Notes under the pieces: generated by a model | Databases searched by the model: none | Told to the model about the DNA's origin: nothing | The model's input: only the letters and a program-made list of their open reading frames with translations | Part shown: in pieces, positions 51,430 through 60,326 of the stretch | Layout of the letters: every line of letters begins with the position of its first letter | How positions within the stretch are numbered: the stretch's first letter is position 1 | Program-made: the position numbers and the translations under genes | Source of the DNA: Gemmiger formicilis | GTDB taxonomy: Bacteria; Bacillota; Clostridia; Oscillospirales; Ruminococcaceae | DNA: 64,000 nucleotides | Assembly (NCBI RefSeq): GCF_024462815.1 | Contig: NZ_JANGCG010000008.1 | Coordinates: 87,415-151,414, forward strand | Direction of reading: 5' to 3'

Positions 51430-51487
51430 CTACTGCGCGGTATTTTTTGAGTTACTCCGGGGCTGTTTACTTTATTTTGCAAAGCTC

Positions 51488-51516
51488 TTTACTTTCGCGT
51501 TCCGATATGCTAGAAT
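51488..51516 (+). promoter_or_regulatory. Promoter upstream of the Lrp gene
   Basis: TTTACT (51488-51493), 17 bp, TAGAAT (51511-51516) with TGC before the -10. Confidence 0.75.
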
Positions 51517-51537
51517 ACTTTACATAGTGAAGCAAGG

Positions 51538-51581
51538 AAGCTCTCGTTCAAGTGCAATGGCGCACAGAACGAGAGCTTTTT
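51538..51581 (+). terminator. Terminator-like hairpin in the leader of the Lrp gene
   Basis: AAGCTCTCGTTC (51538-51549) and GAACGAGAGCTT (51567-51578), perfect 12 bp, inner GTGC/GCAC stem, five T at 51577-51581. It lies between promoter and start codon, so it can act as an attenuator or end a small RNA of about 55 nt. Confidence 0.75.
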
Positions 51582-51601
51582 GAGGTATTTGAGGTGTTAT
51601 T

Positions 51602-52048
51602 ATGGACCACATCGACCGCAAAATCATTGACATTCTGCAGGGCAACGCCCGCGCACCCCTGAAAGAAATCGCCGACCACGTGTTTTTGTCCAGCCCGGCT
51701 GTTTCGGCCCGCATTGCCCGGCTGGAAAGCGCCGACATCATCACGGCCTATCAGGCACAGGTCGATGCGCCTAAGCTGGGCTATATGGTCAAGGCCTTCA
51801 TCAATCTGGATATGGATCCCCAGCGCAAGCCGGAGTTTTACCCCTATATCCAGAGCTGCACCCACGTGGTGGAGTGCAACTGTGTCACCGGCGATTACAG
51901 TATGCTGATTGAGGTGCTGTTCGGCACCACGCAGGAGCTGGACCAGTTCATCAACCATCTGCAGCAGTTCGGCCGCACCCGCACCCAGATTGTGTTCTCC
52001 ACGCCCGTAGAGCACCGCGGCGTGCCCGTGGCCGCAGAAGAACCGTAA
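51602..52048 (+). CDS. Lrp/AsnC-family transcriptional regulator
   Basis: 148 residues. N-terminal helix-turn-helix (HIDRKIIDILQGNARAPLKE, then SSPAVSARIARLE), C-terminal RAM ligand-binding domain with CVTGDYSMLIEV. Regulators of this family respond to amino acids. Start ATG 51602, with GAGGTG before it. The preceding promoter and terminator-like leader suggest regulated read-through. No amino-acid gene is adjacent on this strand; the AEC transporter converges on it. Confidence 0.93.
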   Translation: MDHIDRKIIDILQGNARAPLKEIADHVFLSSPAVSARIARLESADIITAYQAQVDAPKLGYMVKAFINLDMDPQRKPEFYPYIQSCTHVVECNCVTGDYSMLIEVLFGTTQELDQFINHLQQFGRTRTQIVFSTPVEHRGVPVAAEEP

Positions 52049-52084
52049 TCCGCTTCCCGCATTATTTCTTATTTCTTATTTACC

Positions 52085-53026
52085 TCACAGGTATCCCCCG
52101 CTGCGCAGAATAAAAATCCAGCCGGTCAGTGTCAGGGCCGATAGCAGCGTTGTCAGCGCAATGCAGCTGGAGGTCAGCACGCCCTCATGGCCCATATTCT
52201 TGCTCATAACGTAGGCACTGGGGGTCGTGGGGCTGCCCAGCATAATAAGCAGCGCCACAAGCTCCTCATTCCGGAAGCCGAGCGCCACCGCGCAGGGCAG
52301 AAAGGCCGCCGCCAGACCGATTGTCTTGATGAAGGCCGCCGCCACCGTGGGGCCGAGCTTTTTGATGGCCTTTGTGCCCTCAAACGAAGCGCCGATGGAA
52401 AGCAGCGACAGCGGCGTGGTGAGCGAGGCAATATTGCTCATGGTTTTTGTCACCATCTGGGGCAGCGTGAACGGCAGCAGCGCATAGACCGTGCCAAAGA
52501 CAATGCCCAGCAGAATCGGGTTCGTCACCACACCGCGCAAAAGCTGCTTTGGATCTGGTGTGCCGCGCTGCTCCGGGGATTCCAGCATCAGAATCAGCAC
52601 TGCAAAGATGTTGAACAGCGGCACGCTGCCCAAAATCATCAGCGGTGCCATACCCGCACTGCCGTAGATGTTCTGGATGAACGCCACGCCCAGCACGGCG
52701 GCGCTACTGCGGTAGCCCGCCTGCACAAACTCCCCCACCAGCGTCTTGTCTTTTAAGAAGCGCTTTGCCCCCGCCCAGACAAGCAGGATGCCGATGAGCG
52801 TGGCGGCAAAGCAGAACAGCACAAACTTCGGCTGAAACTCATGCAGAATATCCACACTGCCCATATTCAGAAACAGCATGACCGGCAATGTAATTTTGAA
52901 GCAGAGCTTATCCGCCGCCTTGCAGAACGCGGGCGGCAGAAAGCCCATCCGCCCCAGCAGATACCCCACCACCATAACAAAGAACACCGGCATGGTGGCG
53001 TTCAGACTGAATATCAGGTTTTGCAC
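52085..53026 (-). CDS. AEC-family transporter (auxin-efflux-carrier fold)
   Basis: 313 residues from GTG 53024-53026, with GGGAGG eight nt upstream. About ten membrane spans; the family start (FVMVVGYLLGRMGFLP) and the KITLPVMLFLNM motif are seen. Bacterial members carry malate or other organic acids. Monocistronic, pointing to the Lrp gene. Confidence 0.88.
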   Translation of the reverse strand: MQNLIFSLNATMPVFFVMVVGYLLGRMGFLPPAFCKAADKLCFKITLPVMLFLNMGSVDILHEFQPKFVLFCFAATLIGILLVWAGAKRFLKDKTLVGEFVQAGYRSSAAVLGVAFIQNIYGSAGMAPLMILGSVPLFNIFAVLILMLESPEQRGTPDPKQLLRGVVTNPILLGIVFGTVYALLPFTLPQMVTKTMSNIASLTTPLSLLSIGASFEGTKAIKKLGPTVAAAFIKTIGLAAAFLPCAVALGFRNEELVALLIMLGSPTTPSAYVMSKNMGHEGVLTSSCIALTTLLSALTLTGWIFILRSGGYL

Positions 53027-53109
53027 GTCGGTTGCCTCCCCTCTCTATGGTGTTCATTCTATCATTCACGGCCTGTTTTTACAAGGGCGGAAAATTTTGC
53101 TGTAAAAGC

Positions 53110-53139
53110 TTGACTTTTGGGGGTGGTTTGTGATAGAAT
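53110..53139 (+). promoter_or_regulatory. Promoter of tRNA-Leu
   Basis: TTGACT (53110-53115), 18 bp, TAGAAT (53134-53139), with TGA extended element. Confidence 0.85.
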
Positions 53140-53162
53140 AATCCTCGCAGTCAATGCAACAA

Positions 53163-53246
53163 GCGGAAGTGCTGGAATCGGCAGACAGGCACGTTTGAGG
53201 TGCGTGTGTCTATGACGTGTGGGTTCAAGTCCCATCTTCCGCACCA
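53163..53246 (+). tRNA. tRNA-Leu (GAG anticodon)
   Basis: Acceptor arms GCGGAAG (53163-53169) and CTTCCGC (53236-53242), discriminator A, encoded CCA. Anticodon stem CACGT/GCGTG with loop TTGAGGT gives GAG. Class II variable arm present. Confidence 0.96.
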
Positions 53247-53251
53247 AAGTC

Positions 53252-53287
53252 AAGAGCGATGAAACGCAGGTTTCATCGCTCTTTTCT
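53252..53287 (+). terminator. Terminator of tRNA-Leu
   Basis: Perfect 14-bp arms AAGAGCGATGAAAC (53252-53265) and GTTTCATCGCTCTT (53270-53283), followed by TTCTTG. Confidence 0.9.
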
Positions 53288-53340
53288 TGTTTATGGGAAA
53301 ATGGGCGAATATGAAATCCACCCCTACGGTATTTCCCTGC

Positions 53341-53390
53341 AAAAGCAACGCCGCCCCGGATGCAGCAGCATCCGGGGCGGCATTGCTTTT
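53341..53390. terminator. Large bidirectional terminator after the GPH symporter gene
   Basis: Arms 53341-53363 and 53368-53390 pair over 23 positions with one mismatch (core GCCGCCCCGGATGC), with A/T ends on both sides. Confidence 0.93.
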
Positions 53391-53423
53391 AAGACAGAAA
53401 CAAAGACAAAGAGGAAGGCAAAA

Positions 53424-54986
53424 TTAAGCGCGGTAGTGCTCGGGCAGCTGGTCAGCAGTCTGCCACTTATTCATGGCGTCCTCCAGGCTCATGCCCTCGG
53501 CCACGGCGTCGCGGCGGCAGGCGTTGACGGCCTGGATTTCCTTCATCTTCTCGCCGGTCAGGCTGTAGCCCTTCATGGCAATCAGAGTGGCGGTCCATGC
53601 CACCATCGGGATAACGCAGAACAGCACGATGACCACCACATTCATACCGGGGGTGTAGGGTTCATACTGGGTGGGCAGGGTGTTCAGGCCGATAAAGGTC
53701 ACGGCAATACCGACAACCGTGGCGGACAGGCTGGATACCAGCTTATCCACAAGGCTGAACAGCGTACCCATAATGCCGGGGATATACTTACCGGAACGAT
53801 AGGTCTCGTAGTCGGAGCAGTCGGCCACCATCGGGATGGGCATATCGGCAGTGGCGTAGTATGCGCCGTAACCGATGCCGAAGAAGAGGATGAACAGCAC
53901 AGTGTACAGGTTGATGGACAGACCGTTCTCCCCCATCAGGCTCAGATGGAAGGCGTCACCGTGACCCCACAGGGCCAGCAGGACGAACACGCCGATATAG
54001 CAGACCAGCGCCACGCTGACATACTTGGTCAGGCTGGCCTTCTGGCCCTTCTTCTGGCTGGTGCGGACAGACAGCAGGAAGAACGGCACGCTGAACACAT
54101 AGCCCAGCACCATCATGGGCAGATACAGGCCATCGTAAGCCCCCATCATGCAGCCGTAGAGCATACAGAGAACCGTGGTGTTGTTGGCGATGGACAGCGC
54201 CAGTTTGGTGCCGGCGCCCGCAATCATCAGGCGCTGCATGGGCTTGTTTTCCTTGATAATCTGCAGATACTCGCTGACCTTGACCTTCTCGGTCTTTTCG
54301 CCGCCGATACCGAAGTACTTGGGCTGGTCCTTCTCCCAGATGCCGATGATGGCAAGGATGGTCAGCGCAATGGACATCACGATGCCAACAGGTGCCAGCG
54401 CACGGAAGAAACCTGCGGAGGAATAGCCGCCCTCAAAATTCTTGGCGAGGATGGGCGCGAAGAACTGCATAACGCCCATACCCAGCAGAGAGCCGACGGT
54501 GTTGAAAATCGTGAACAGCGGACGCTGCTTGGGGTCATTGGTCAGAACGGTCTGGCCGGAGCGCGTGCAGCTGGTCTGGAAGGTGTAGCCGATAACCCAG
54601 ACGAAGTACAGCCCCACGAAGGCGGCATACCGCGCCCACATCATGGTATCGGGAATCATGGGGGTGATGCCGTACAGCACCAGAATACTGACGGCCATAA
54701 TAATGTTGCCGATGGCCATAAAGGGGCGGAATTTGCCGAACTTACCGTTGGTGCGGTCCATCAGGGCGCCGATAATCGGGTCGGTGATAGCGTCGCACAG
54801 GCGCATGGCCGTAACCATAACGGAGGCAAACAGCGTACCCAGTGCCAGCACATTGCTGCCAAACGTAGCAATGTAAGAAAGCACCAGTACATAATAGACG
54901 TTGGTGGCACCGTTGTTCAGCGGAAACAATACCAGCTGGTAGAGTTTGGCGCGGTTGACACTGGGTGCCTTTGCATTTTCACTCAT
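53424..54986 (-). CDS. GPH-family sugar:cation symporter (MFS)
   Basis: 520 residues, about 12 membrane spans. RLCDAITDPIIGALMDRT and the later ADMPIPMVADCSDYETYRSG match the glycoside-pentoside-hexuronide:cation family (MelB, XynP, UidB). Imports a glycoside or its parts with H+ or Na+. It lies downstream of the GH3 and GH2 genes and probably takes up their substrate or product. AAGGAG is 9 nt before the ATG. Confidence 0.9.
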   Translation of the reverse strand: MSENAKAPSVNRAKLYQLVLFPLNNGATNVYYVLVLSYIATFGSNVLALGTLFASVMVTAMRLCDAITDPIIGALMDRTNGKFGKFRPFMAIGNIIMAVSILVLYGITPMIPDTMMWARYAAFVGLYFVWVIGYTFQTSCTRSGQTVLTNDPKQRPLFTIFNTVGSLLGMGVMQFFAPILAKNFEGGYSSAGFFRALAPVGIVMSIALTILAIIGIWEKDQPKYFGIGGEKTEKVKVSEYLQIIKENKPMQRLMIAGAGTKLALSIANNTTVLCMLYGCMMGAYDGLYLPMMVLGYVFSVPFFLLSVRTSQKKGQKASLTKYVSVALVCYIGVFVLLALWGHGDAFHLSLMGENGLSINLYTVLFILFFGIGYGAYYATADMPIPMVADCSDYETYRSGKYIPGIMGTLFSLVDKLVSSLSATVVGIAVTFIGLNTLPTQYEPYTPGMNVVVIVLFCVIPMVAWTATLIAMKGYSLTGEKMKEIQAVNACRRDAVAEGMSLEDAMNKWQTADQLPEHYRA

Positions 54987-55025
54987 GGGCTGCTCCTTGT
55001 TGTGGGGGAGAATTTACTCAAAAGT

Positions 55026-55045
55026 CCCCGCCGGGGCCGGCGGGG
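55026..55045 (-). terminator. Hairpin between the GH3 and GPH genes
   Basis: CCCCGCC (55026-55032) and GGCGGGG (55039-55045), followed on minus by ACTTTTG. Probably partial termination. Confidence 0.55.
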
Positions 55046-55070
55046 AGCTTACGGGATCCTGTAGGGGGGG

Positions 55071-58070
55071 TTAGGCTTTCTTAGCGGCCTTCAGGGATTT
55101 TTTGAAATCTTTATAAGCCTTGTATTCTTCGGTCTTGCGGAACTTCTTGCCGCCCAGCACCCACAGCACGGCAAAGACAATGAACAGCACCGCGGAGATG
55201 CGGGCAATGTTCTTGAGCATGCTTACCAGAGGCAGCTCCTGCACCTTGATGGTAGTGTCCGCGCCGACGCCGTTCATACCGCAGGAGTTGGCGATGGCGT
55301 ACAGGTTGTGGTGGCAGGCCTCGCGCATGGCGGTAACAATGACGGGGTCGTTCTTGTACTGGGGCAGGGTGTCGGTGACGAAGGACATCATGGCGTCGTA
55401 GATGGACACACCGGCCAGAACGCCGTCGGGACCGTTGACATACTGGGTCAGAACGTTATCGGTAATGACCATGCCGTCGCAGCCCCACTCGTTGCGCAGG
55501 ATGCCGGTGACCAGACCGTAGTTGCCGCCGGACCAGATGGCACCCCAGCGGGTGTAGGCAATCATAACGCCGTTGCCGTTGCCGACCTCGACGGGAGCCT
55601 GGAAGGCTTTCAGGTAGACCTCACGGGCAGCCTGCTCGTTCAGCCAGACGCCCAGACCGATACGGTCCTGCTCGCAGTCGTTCAGGGCAAAGTGCTTCAT
55701 AACGACGTGTACGCCCTTTGCCTGAATGGCGGCGACCTCGTAGGCGCTCATCATGCCGGACAGGAAGCCGTCCTCGGAGTAGTACTCGAAGTTACGGCCG
55801 CCGTAGGGGGTGCGGTGAATGTTGTTGCCGGGGCCGTACAGGCAGGCAATGTTGGCTTGCAGGCAGTTGTTGCCGATGACCTTGCCGATCTCGGTCATGA
55901 TCTCGGTGTTGAAGGTGGCAGCCATAACGTCCTCAGAGGTGAAGGCGGTGGCGGTCAGCTGGGTCTTGTCGTTGCCCAGCAGGCTGGCGGTCAGACCCTG
56001 GGGGCCGTTCTCGTCACGGGTGCCGGGGGCTTCCACGCTCTTGACAGGCATGGTCCAGTGGAAAGCATCGCTGATCAGGGAGTTCATCTCGTCGAAGGTC
56101 ATCTGATCCAGCAGCTCGTCCCACTTGGGATCGTTGTAGTCCAGACCGATCATATCGTACAGCTTGACGCCGTTCTTGGCACCCAGGGTGGGCATCTCGA
56201 CGCTCTCGTAGTCGGCAGGATCGTAGCGGATGTCCTTCAGGTCCTTCTTGAGCAGCTCGGTCAGGGTCAGCTTAACGGTTTCGGTGGGCAGGGTGCCGTT
56301 CCAGTCAGAACGGCTCAGCCAGGTCACGGTCTCCTCGACGCCCTCGTACAGGTTGGGGTCGGCGCAGGACAGCTGGTTGGTGATGGCGGTGCCGTTTTCG
56401 CTGGTGGCATAGGTGGTGGTGTCGAGGGCATCCTCGGTCCAGGTGTAGGTCAGGTCGGCGTTGCCGTCGGCGGTCATCTTGCCGTCGGTGGACTCGACGG
56501 TGTAGCCCTTGGCAGCCAGAATGTTGTTGACGGCGTTGTGGGCATCGGTGGCGGCGGTGAAGTAGTAGTCACCGGCATCCAGAATGTAGGTGCCTGCGCC
56601 GTAGGTGTCAAAGGAGGCGATGTCGCGCTTGTTGACAGTCATGGACAGGGTTTCGGATGTGCCCGGCTCAATCATGCCGGTCTTGCCGAAACCGACCAGA
56701 GAAACGGCAGACTTCTCGACGCCGTTTTCCTTGTCGTAGTCGGTGTAGGGGCTCTGGACATAGACCTGCACGGTCTTTTTGCCCGCCATGTCGCCGGTGT
56801 TGGTGACATTGACGGTGACGGTGTAGGTGTCATCGGCGGCATTGTAGCTGACGTTCATATCGCTGATGTCGAAGTCGGTGTAGCTCATGCCGTAGCCGAA
56901 GGGGTATGCCACGATATCGCCGTAGGCGTAGTCGCCTGCGTTGCCGTTGCCGGTGACGAAGTCCTCGTAGCGGGTTTCGTAGTATTTGTAGCCTACATAG
57001 ATGCCTTCCTGGTAAATCATGTAGGACTTGGCCTTGGCGGGAACATCGCCGCCCTCGACGTAGCCTTCATAGGTGGTGGGGTTGAAGTTCCACATGGCGG
57101 GGGCGCTGAAGTTGTCGTAGCAGTAGGTATCGACCAGGCTGCCGGAGGGGTTGACCTTGCCGGTCAGGATCTCGGCAACGGCATTGATACCGGAGATGCC
57201 CACGTCACCGATCCACAGTGCGGCGTCGATGTCGTACTCGTTGTTCTTGAGGAAATCGACCTGCAGGGCGTTGGCGGAGTTGATCAGCAAGATGGTCTTT
57301 TTGACGGTGCCGTTCTTCTTCATCTCGGCAACGTTCTGCAGCATGGCCTTCTCGTTCTCGTCGAGGGCCAGGTAGTTGACCTCGCCGTAAGAAAGGTCAG
57401 CACCCTCGCCGCCGACGCGGGACAGGGTCACGATAGCGGCATCGCCGTACTGGGCAACGCTGTCCTTGACCTCGTCGGTGTAGACATCCCAAGGCACCTC
57501 GGCGGTGACCTCACTAGATTTGGCGACGGTGCCGGCGGTCTTGCGGGAGTAATCCTTGCCGGCGCCGGTGGTGTAGAAGTCCCACAGGGTGGGGTTGACG
57601 GTGACGCCGACCTTTTCGAGGGCGGTGCGCAGGGTGTCGGCGGTGGAGGCATCAATGTTGCCGGAACCGGTGCCGCCGTACACGAGGTTGACGCTGCTGC
57701 TGGAGAAGGTGCTGACCTTCGCGTCGGCAGCCAGAGGCAGCGCGTTGTTGTTGTTCATCAGCAGGGCAGCGCCCTCGGCCTCGACCTGCTGGGTCAAAGC
57801 CAGACCGTAGTTGACCATCTCCTCGGCGGAGTTGAAGTCACTGGTGTAATACTGGGCGTTGGTGTCCTCGTTCTGCAGCTTCCAGAAGCTGCCGCCGAAA
57901 CGGGCAGCCATGGTGTTGTCGAACTTTGCGGCCAGTACGGACAAAGGCACGGAAATGATCATAACGATCGCGCAGAGGATTGTCAGGACTTTCCACAGCG
58001 TAATGGTCTTACGCTTAGCCTTTTTGTAGGCTTTTTTCAAAGCCTTTTTTTGGGTCTTTACGTCTTCCAT
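55071..58070 (-). CDS. Membrane-anchored, circularly permuted GH3 beta-glucosidase
   Basis: 999 residues. A basic N-terminal tail is followed by a membrane span (24-48), and the C terminus has a second span (about 953-972) with a Lys-rich tail, so the catalytic body lies outside with both ends in the cytoplasm. Domain order is reversed compared with usual GH3: the alpha/beta sandwich (NNNNALPLAADAKV) comes first, then a fibronectin-like domain (about 420-520), then the barrel. MKHFALND has K792-H793; the nucleophile is D871 in VITDNV. It hydrolyses beta-glucosides or beta-xylosides from the non-reducing end. Neighbours are a GH2 enzyme and a GPH symporter. Confidence 0.9.
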   Translation of the reverse strand: MEDVKTQKKALKKAYKKAKRKTITLWKVLTILCAIVMIISVPLSVLAAKFDNTMAARFGGSFWKLQNEDTNAQYYTSDFNSAEEMVNYGLALTQQVEAEGAALLMNNNNALPLAADAKVSTFSSSSVNLVYGGTGSGNIDASTADTLRTALEKVGVTVNPTLWDFYTTGAGKDYSRKTAGTVAKSSEVTAEVPWDVYTDEVKDSVAQYGDAAIVTLSRVGGEGADLSYGEVNYLALDENEKAMLQNVAEMKKNGTVKKTILLINSANALQVDFLKNNEYDIDAALWIGDVGISGINAVAEILTGKVNPSGSLVDTYCYDNFSAPAMWNFNPTTYEGYVEGGDVPAKAKSYMIYQEGIYVGYKYYETRYEDFVTGNGNAGDYAYGDIVAYPFGYGMSYTDFDISDMNVSYNAADDTYTVTVNVTNTGDMAGKKTVQVYVQSPYTDYDKENGVEKSAVSLVGFGKTGMIEPGTSETLSMTVNKRDIASFDTYGAGTYILDAGDYYFTAATDAHNAVNNILAAKGYTVESTDGKMTADGNADLTYTWTEDALDTTTYATSENGTAITNQLSCADPNLYEGVEETVTWLSRSDWNGTLPTETVKLTLTELLKKDLKDIRYDPADYESVEMPTLGAKNGVKLYDMIGLDYNDPKWDELLDQMTFDEMNSLISDAFHWTMPVKSVEAPGTRDENGPQGLTASLLGNDKTQLTATAFTSEDVMAATFNTEIMTEIGKVIGNNCLQANIACLYGPGNNIHRTPYGGRNFEYYSEDGFLSGMMSAYEVAAIQAKGVHVVMKHFALNDCEQDRIGLGVWLNEQAAREVYLKAFQAPVEVGNGNGVMIAYTRWGAIWSGGNYGLVTGILRNEWGCDGMVITDNVLTQYVNGPDGVLAGVSIYDAMMSFVTDTLPQYKNDPVIVTAMREACHHNLYAIANSCGMNGVGADTTIKVQELPLVSMLKNIARISAVLFIVFAVLWVLGGKKFRKTEEYKAYKDFKKSLKAAKKA

Positions 58071-58147
58071 CTTGTTTTCTCCTTGTTGTTTTCTCCATGG
58101 GTTTCTATAAACAAACCGCCTGACAGCGGGTCGTTACAATAGGGCGT

Positions 58148-58195
58148 TGGCGGGGTCACCGCCGCTTTTTTTGAATGTGCGCGCACGGCGCGCAC
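58148..58195. other. Hairpin-rich gap between GH2 and GH3 genes
   Basis: GGCGG/CCGCC (58150-58162) followed on plus by seven T looks like a plus-strand terminator though no plus gene precedes it. GTGCGCGC/GCGCGCAC (58177-58195) is a perfect palindrome with a 3-nt loop, placed after the GH2 gene. Confidence 0.5.
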
Positions 58196-58238
58196 TCCAT
58201 ATTTATTATTTATTATCTATTATTTATTATTTAAGGTG

Positions 58239-60158
58239 TCACACCCAGTTTGCGCTCTTTGTCTTGCTCTTAGTCAGCTTGTAGGCGGGGTTCGGCGTGC
58301 TTACCTTGGTAAACACAGCCTCATCAATGCAGTCCCCTGCCACGGCCTGTACCTTGGTTTCGCCGTTCAGCTTGACGCGGAACTTGAAGATGTGCTCACC
58401 CTCCTGCTCGTCCAGCTTTGCGCCGTTGACATAGAGGCTGACGTTCTTCTGGTTGGAGTAGACCTTGACCTCAATCTCACTCTGGGTGCGGTCGGTGAAC
58501 CGCTTGGAGCAGATATGCACAAACGGCTCATCGCTCCACCATGCTTTATAGATGTAGAAGCTGTCCTTCTTGGTCTTGCGGTCAAAGGTCACAAGGCCCT
58601 TGTGGTTCATACCCGGCTCGCCGCCCTGGTCGCGGGCATCGGCGGCGAAATCGTACATATTCCACACATGGGTGGCCCACAGCCACTTGTGGCGGTCAAA
58701 GCAGCGCAGCATATACTCATGGTAGATGGCCTGATACTCCTCGGTGTGGTCGCCGCGGTGGGGGTGGGTGCTGTGCAGGTTCGGCATACCCTCGGCGCCG
58801 TACTCACTGAAGCCGAGCGGGCGGTTGGGGTAGCAGAGGTGGAAGAAGTCCATCCACAAATCGTTCAGGAACAGCCCCGGCACATACCAGCCGAGATAGA
58901 GGTTCCAGCTGACAAGGTCTGTAATGTGCGCCACCGGGTTGAAGGGGCCGCACATGGCGTAGCAGGCCAGCGTGGTCAGGCGGGTCTTGTCCATCTCGTG
59001 GCAGAGGTCATTCAGCACACGGTGGTTGTCCAGCATATCGCGCTTGTCCTTGGTGGAAATCGTGATTTCGTTGGAAACACCCCAGCAGACGATGCAGGCG
59101 TGGTTGTAGTTCTGGACAATCAGCTCTTTCATCTGGGAAATCGTGTTTTCGCGGCCGTTGTTCATATGCTCCGAGATATACGGGATTTCCGCCCAGACGA
59201 CCATACCGGCCTCGTCGCAGAGGTCGTAGAAATACTGGTCGTGCTGATAGTGGGCAAGGCGAATCGTGTTCGCACCCAGCTCCTTAATCAGCTGCATATC
59301 CTCCTCGTGCATTTCCCGGGTGATGGCGTTGCCCAGCCCCTTGCGGTCCTGATGGCGGGAAACGCCGTGCAGCGGATAGGCGCGGCCGTTGAGGAAGAAG
59401 CCCTTCTTCGGGTCAACACTGAAGCTGCGCACGCCGAAGCGCTGGCGGACTTCGTCCTGCACTTCCCCATTCAGCACCAGACGCACCGCGCAGGTGTAGA
59501 GATACGGGTCGCGCACGCCGTCCCACAGGTGGGGATGCTCGAGCGTCACGGTCGTGTCGGTGCCCCCGCCGGTCAGTACCTCTGCACCGGCAGCGTCCAG
59601 AATCGAGAACTCGATTTCACCCTCGCCCTCGACCCAGGATTTGACGGCAATGTCGGCCTTGCTGCCGCTGACGGTCGGGGTAATCTGCACACCGCAGCCG
59701 CCGAGATAATTCAGTGCAATGTGGTTTTTGTTGACCACCAGCAGCGTCACATCACGGTAGATGCCGCCGTAGAAGGTGAAGTCGGCTTTCTGGGGGTAGA
59801 CGCGGTCATTCTTGCTGTTGTCCACAGCGACAACCAGGTCGTTGTTCTCTGCCAGCAGCGCGGTGATGTCAGCGCGGAAGGTGGAGTAGCCGCCGTCATG
59901 GGTCATAATCTCCTGACCGTTCAGCGTGACCTTGGCGCTCGCGTTGACGCCCTCAAACTGCAGCCAGACCTGCTGGGTGGCCGCGTCAAAGGCGGGTGCC
60001 GCGAACTGCGTTTTGTAGGTGCAGGTGCCGCGCCAGTAATCGTTGCCGCCGTCCTGACCGTCGATGTTGTTCCATGTGTGGGGCAGAGTCACGGCGGTGG
60101 TTTTGCCGTCGGGGCCGGTGAACTGCCAGTTTTCCATCAGCTTGGTCGTGCTTCGCAT
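58239..60158 (-). CDS. GH2-family glycoside hydrolase (beta-galactosidase/glucuronidase-like)
   Basis: 639 residues. Sugar-binding N-terminal domain, immunoglobulin-like domain, then the TIM barrel; acid/base E364 in GVSNEI and nucleophile E452 in FSEYG. No signal peptide, so it should be cytoplasmic and act on sugars brought in by the GPH symporter. The short length is closer to beta-glucuronidase/short beta-galactosidase than to LacZ; specificity cannot be decided by eye. AGGAGGG precedes the ATG. Confidence 0.9.
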   Translation of the reverse strand: MRSTTKLMENWQFTGPDGKTTAVTLPHTWNNIDGQDGGNDYWRGTCTYKTQFAAPAFDAATQQVWLQFEGVNASAKVTLNGQEIMTHDGGYSTFRADITALLAENNDLVVAVDNSKNDRVYPQKADFTFYGGIYRDVTLLVVNKNHIALNYLGGCGVQITPTVSGSKADIAVKSWVEGEGEIEFSILDAAGAEVLTGGGTDTTVTLEHPHLWDGVRDPYLYTCAVRLVLNGEVQDEVRQRFGVRSFSVDPKKGFFLNGRAYPLHGVSRHQDRKGLGNAITREMHEEDMQLIKELGANTIRLAHYQHDQYFYDLCDEAGMVVWAEIPYISEHMNNGRENTISQMKELIVQNYNHACIVCWGVSNEITISTKDKRDMLDNHRVLNDLCHEMDKTRLTTLACYAMCGPFNPVAHITDLVSWNLYLGWYVPGLFLNDLWMDFFHLCYPNRPLGFSEYGAEGMPNLHSTHPHRGDHTEEYQAIYHEYMLRCFDRHKWLWATHVWNMYDFAADARDQGGEPGMNHKGLVTFDRKTKKDSFYIYKAWWSDEPFVHICSKRFTDRTQSEIEVKVYSNQKNVSLYVNGAKLDEQEGEHIFKFRVKLNGETKVQAVAGDCIDEAVFTKVSTPNPAYKLTKSKTKSANWV

Positions 60159-60191
60159 TGCGCCCTCCTGTGTTGTTTTTGTTGTGTTACT

Positions 60192-60220
60192 ATTATACAG
60201 AACTGTTAATTTTATGGCAA
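60192..60220 (-). promoter_or_regulatory. Sigma-A promoter of the GH2 gene
   Basis: Minus strand TTGCCA (60215-60220), 17-bp spacer, TATAAT (60192-60197). Confidence 0.85.
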
Positions 60221-60271
60221 CAGGTTTGCGAAAAGTGGTATTTCTGGCGTGAAATTCGGTGTTTCGGTGTA

Positions 60272-60317
60272 CAAAAAAGCGCCTATATTTTGTACAATGT
60301 GCACAAAAGCATAGGCG
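60272..60317 (-). terminator. Terminator after the AgrC-like kinase gene
   Basis: CGCCTAT (60280-60286) and ATAGGCG (60311-60317) with inner TTTTGT/ACAAAA pairing, followed on minus by six T (60277-60272). Confidence 0.8.
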
Positions 60318-60326
60318 TCATTTTGG

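Noticed and set aside
51602..52048. T-box or other known riboswitch in the Lrp leader
   Set aside because: Leader is about 80 nt, too short for a T-box, and the T-box consensus sequence is absent.
53217..55064. Plus-strand frame of 615 codons over tRNA-Leu and the GPH gene
   Set aside because: It begins inside the tRNA and is His/Gln/Asp rich without motifs.
55308..58142. Open plus-strand frame of 944 codons opposite the GH3 gene
   Set aside because: It is a GC-driven shadow: the residues are Val/Gly/His rich without domains, while the minus strand encodes a clear GH3 enzyme.
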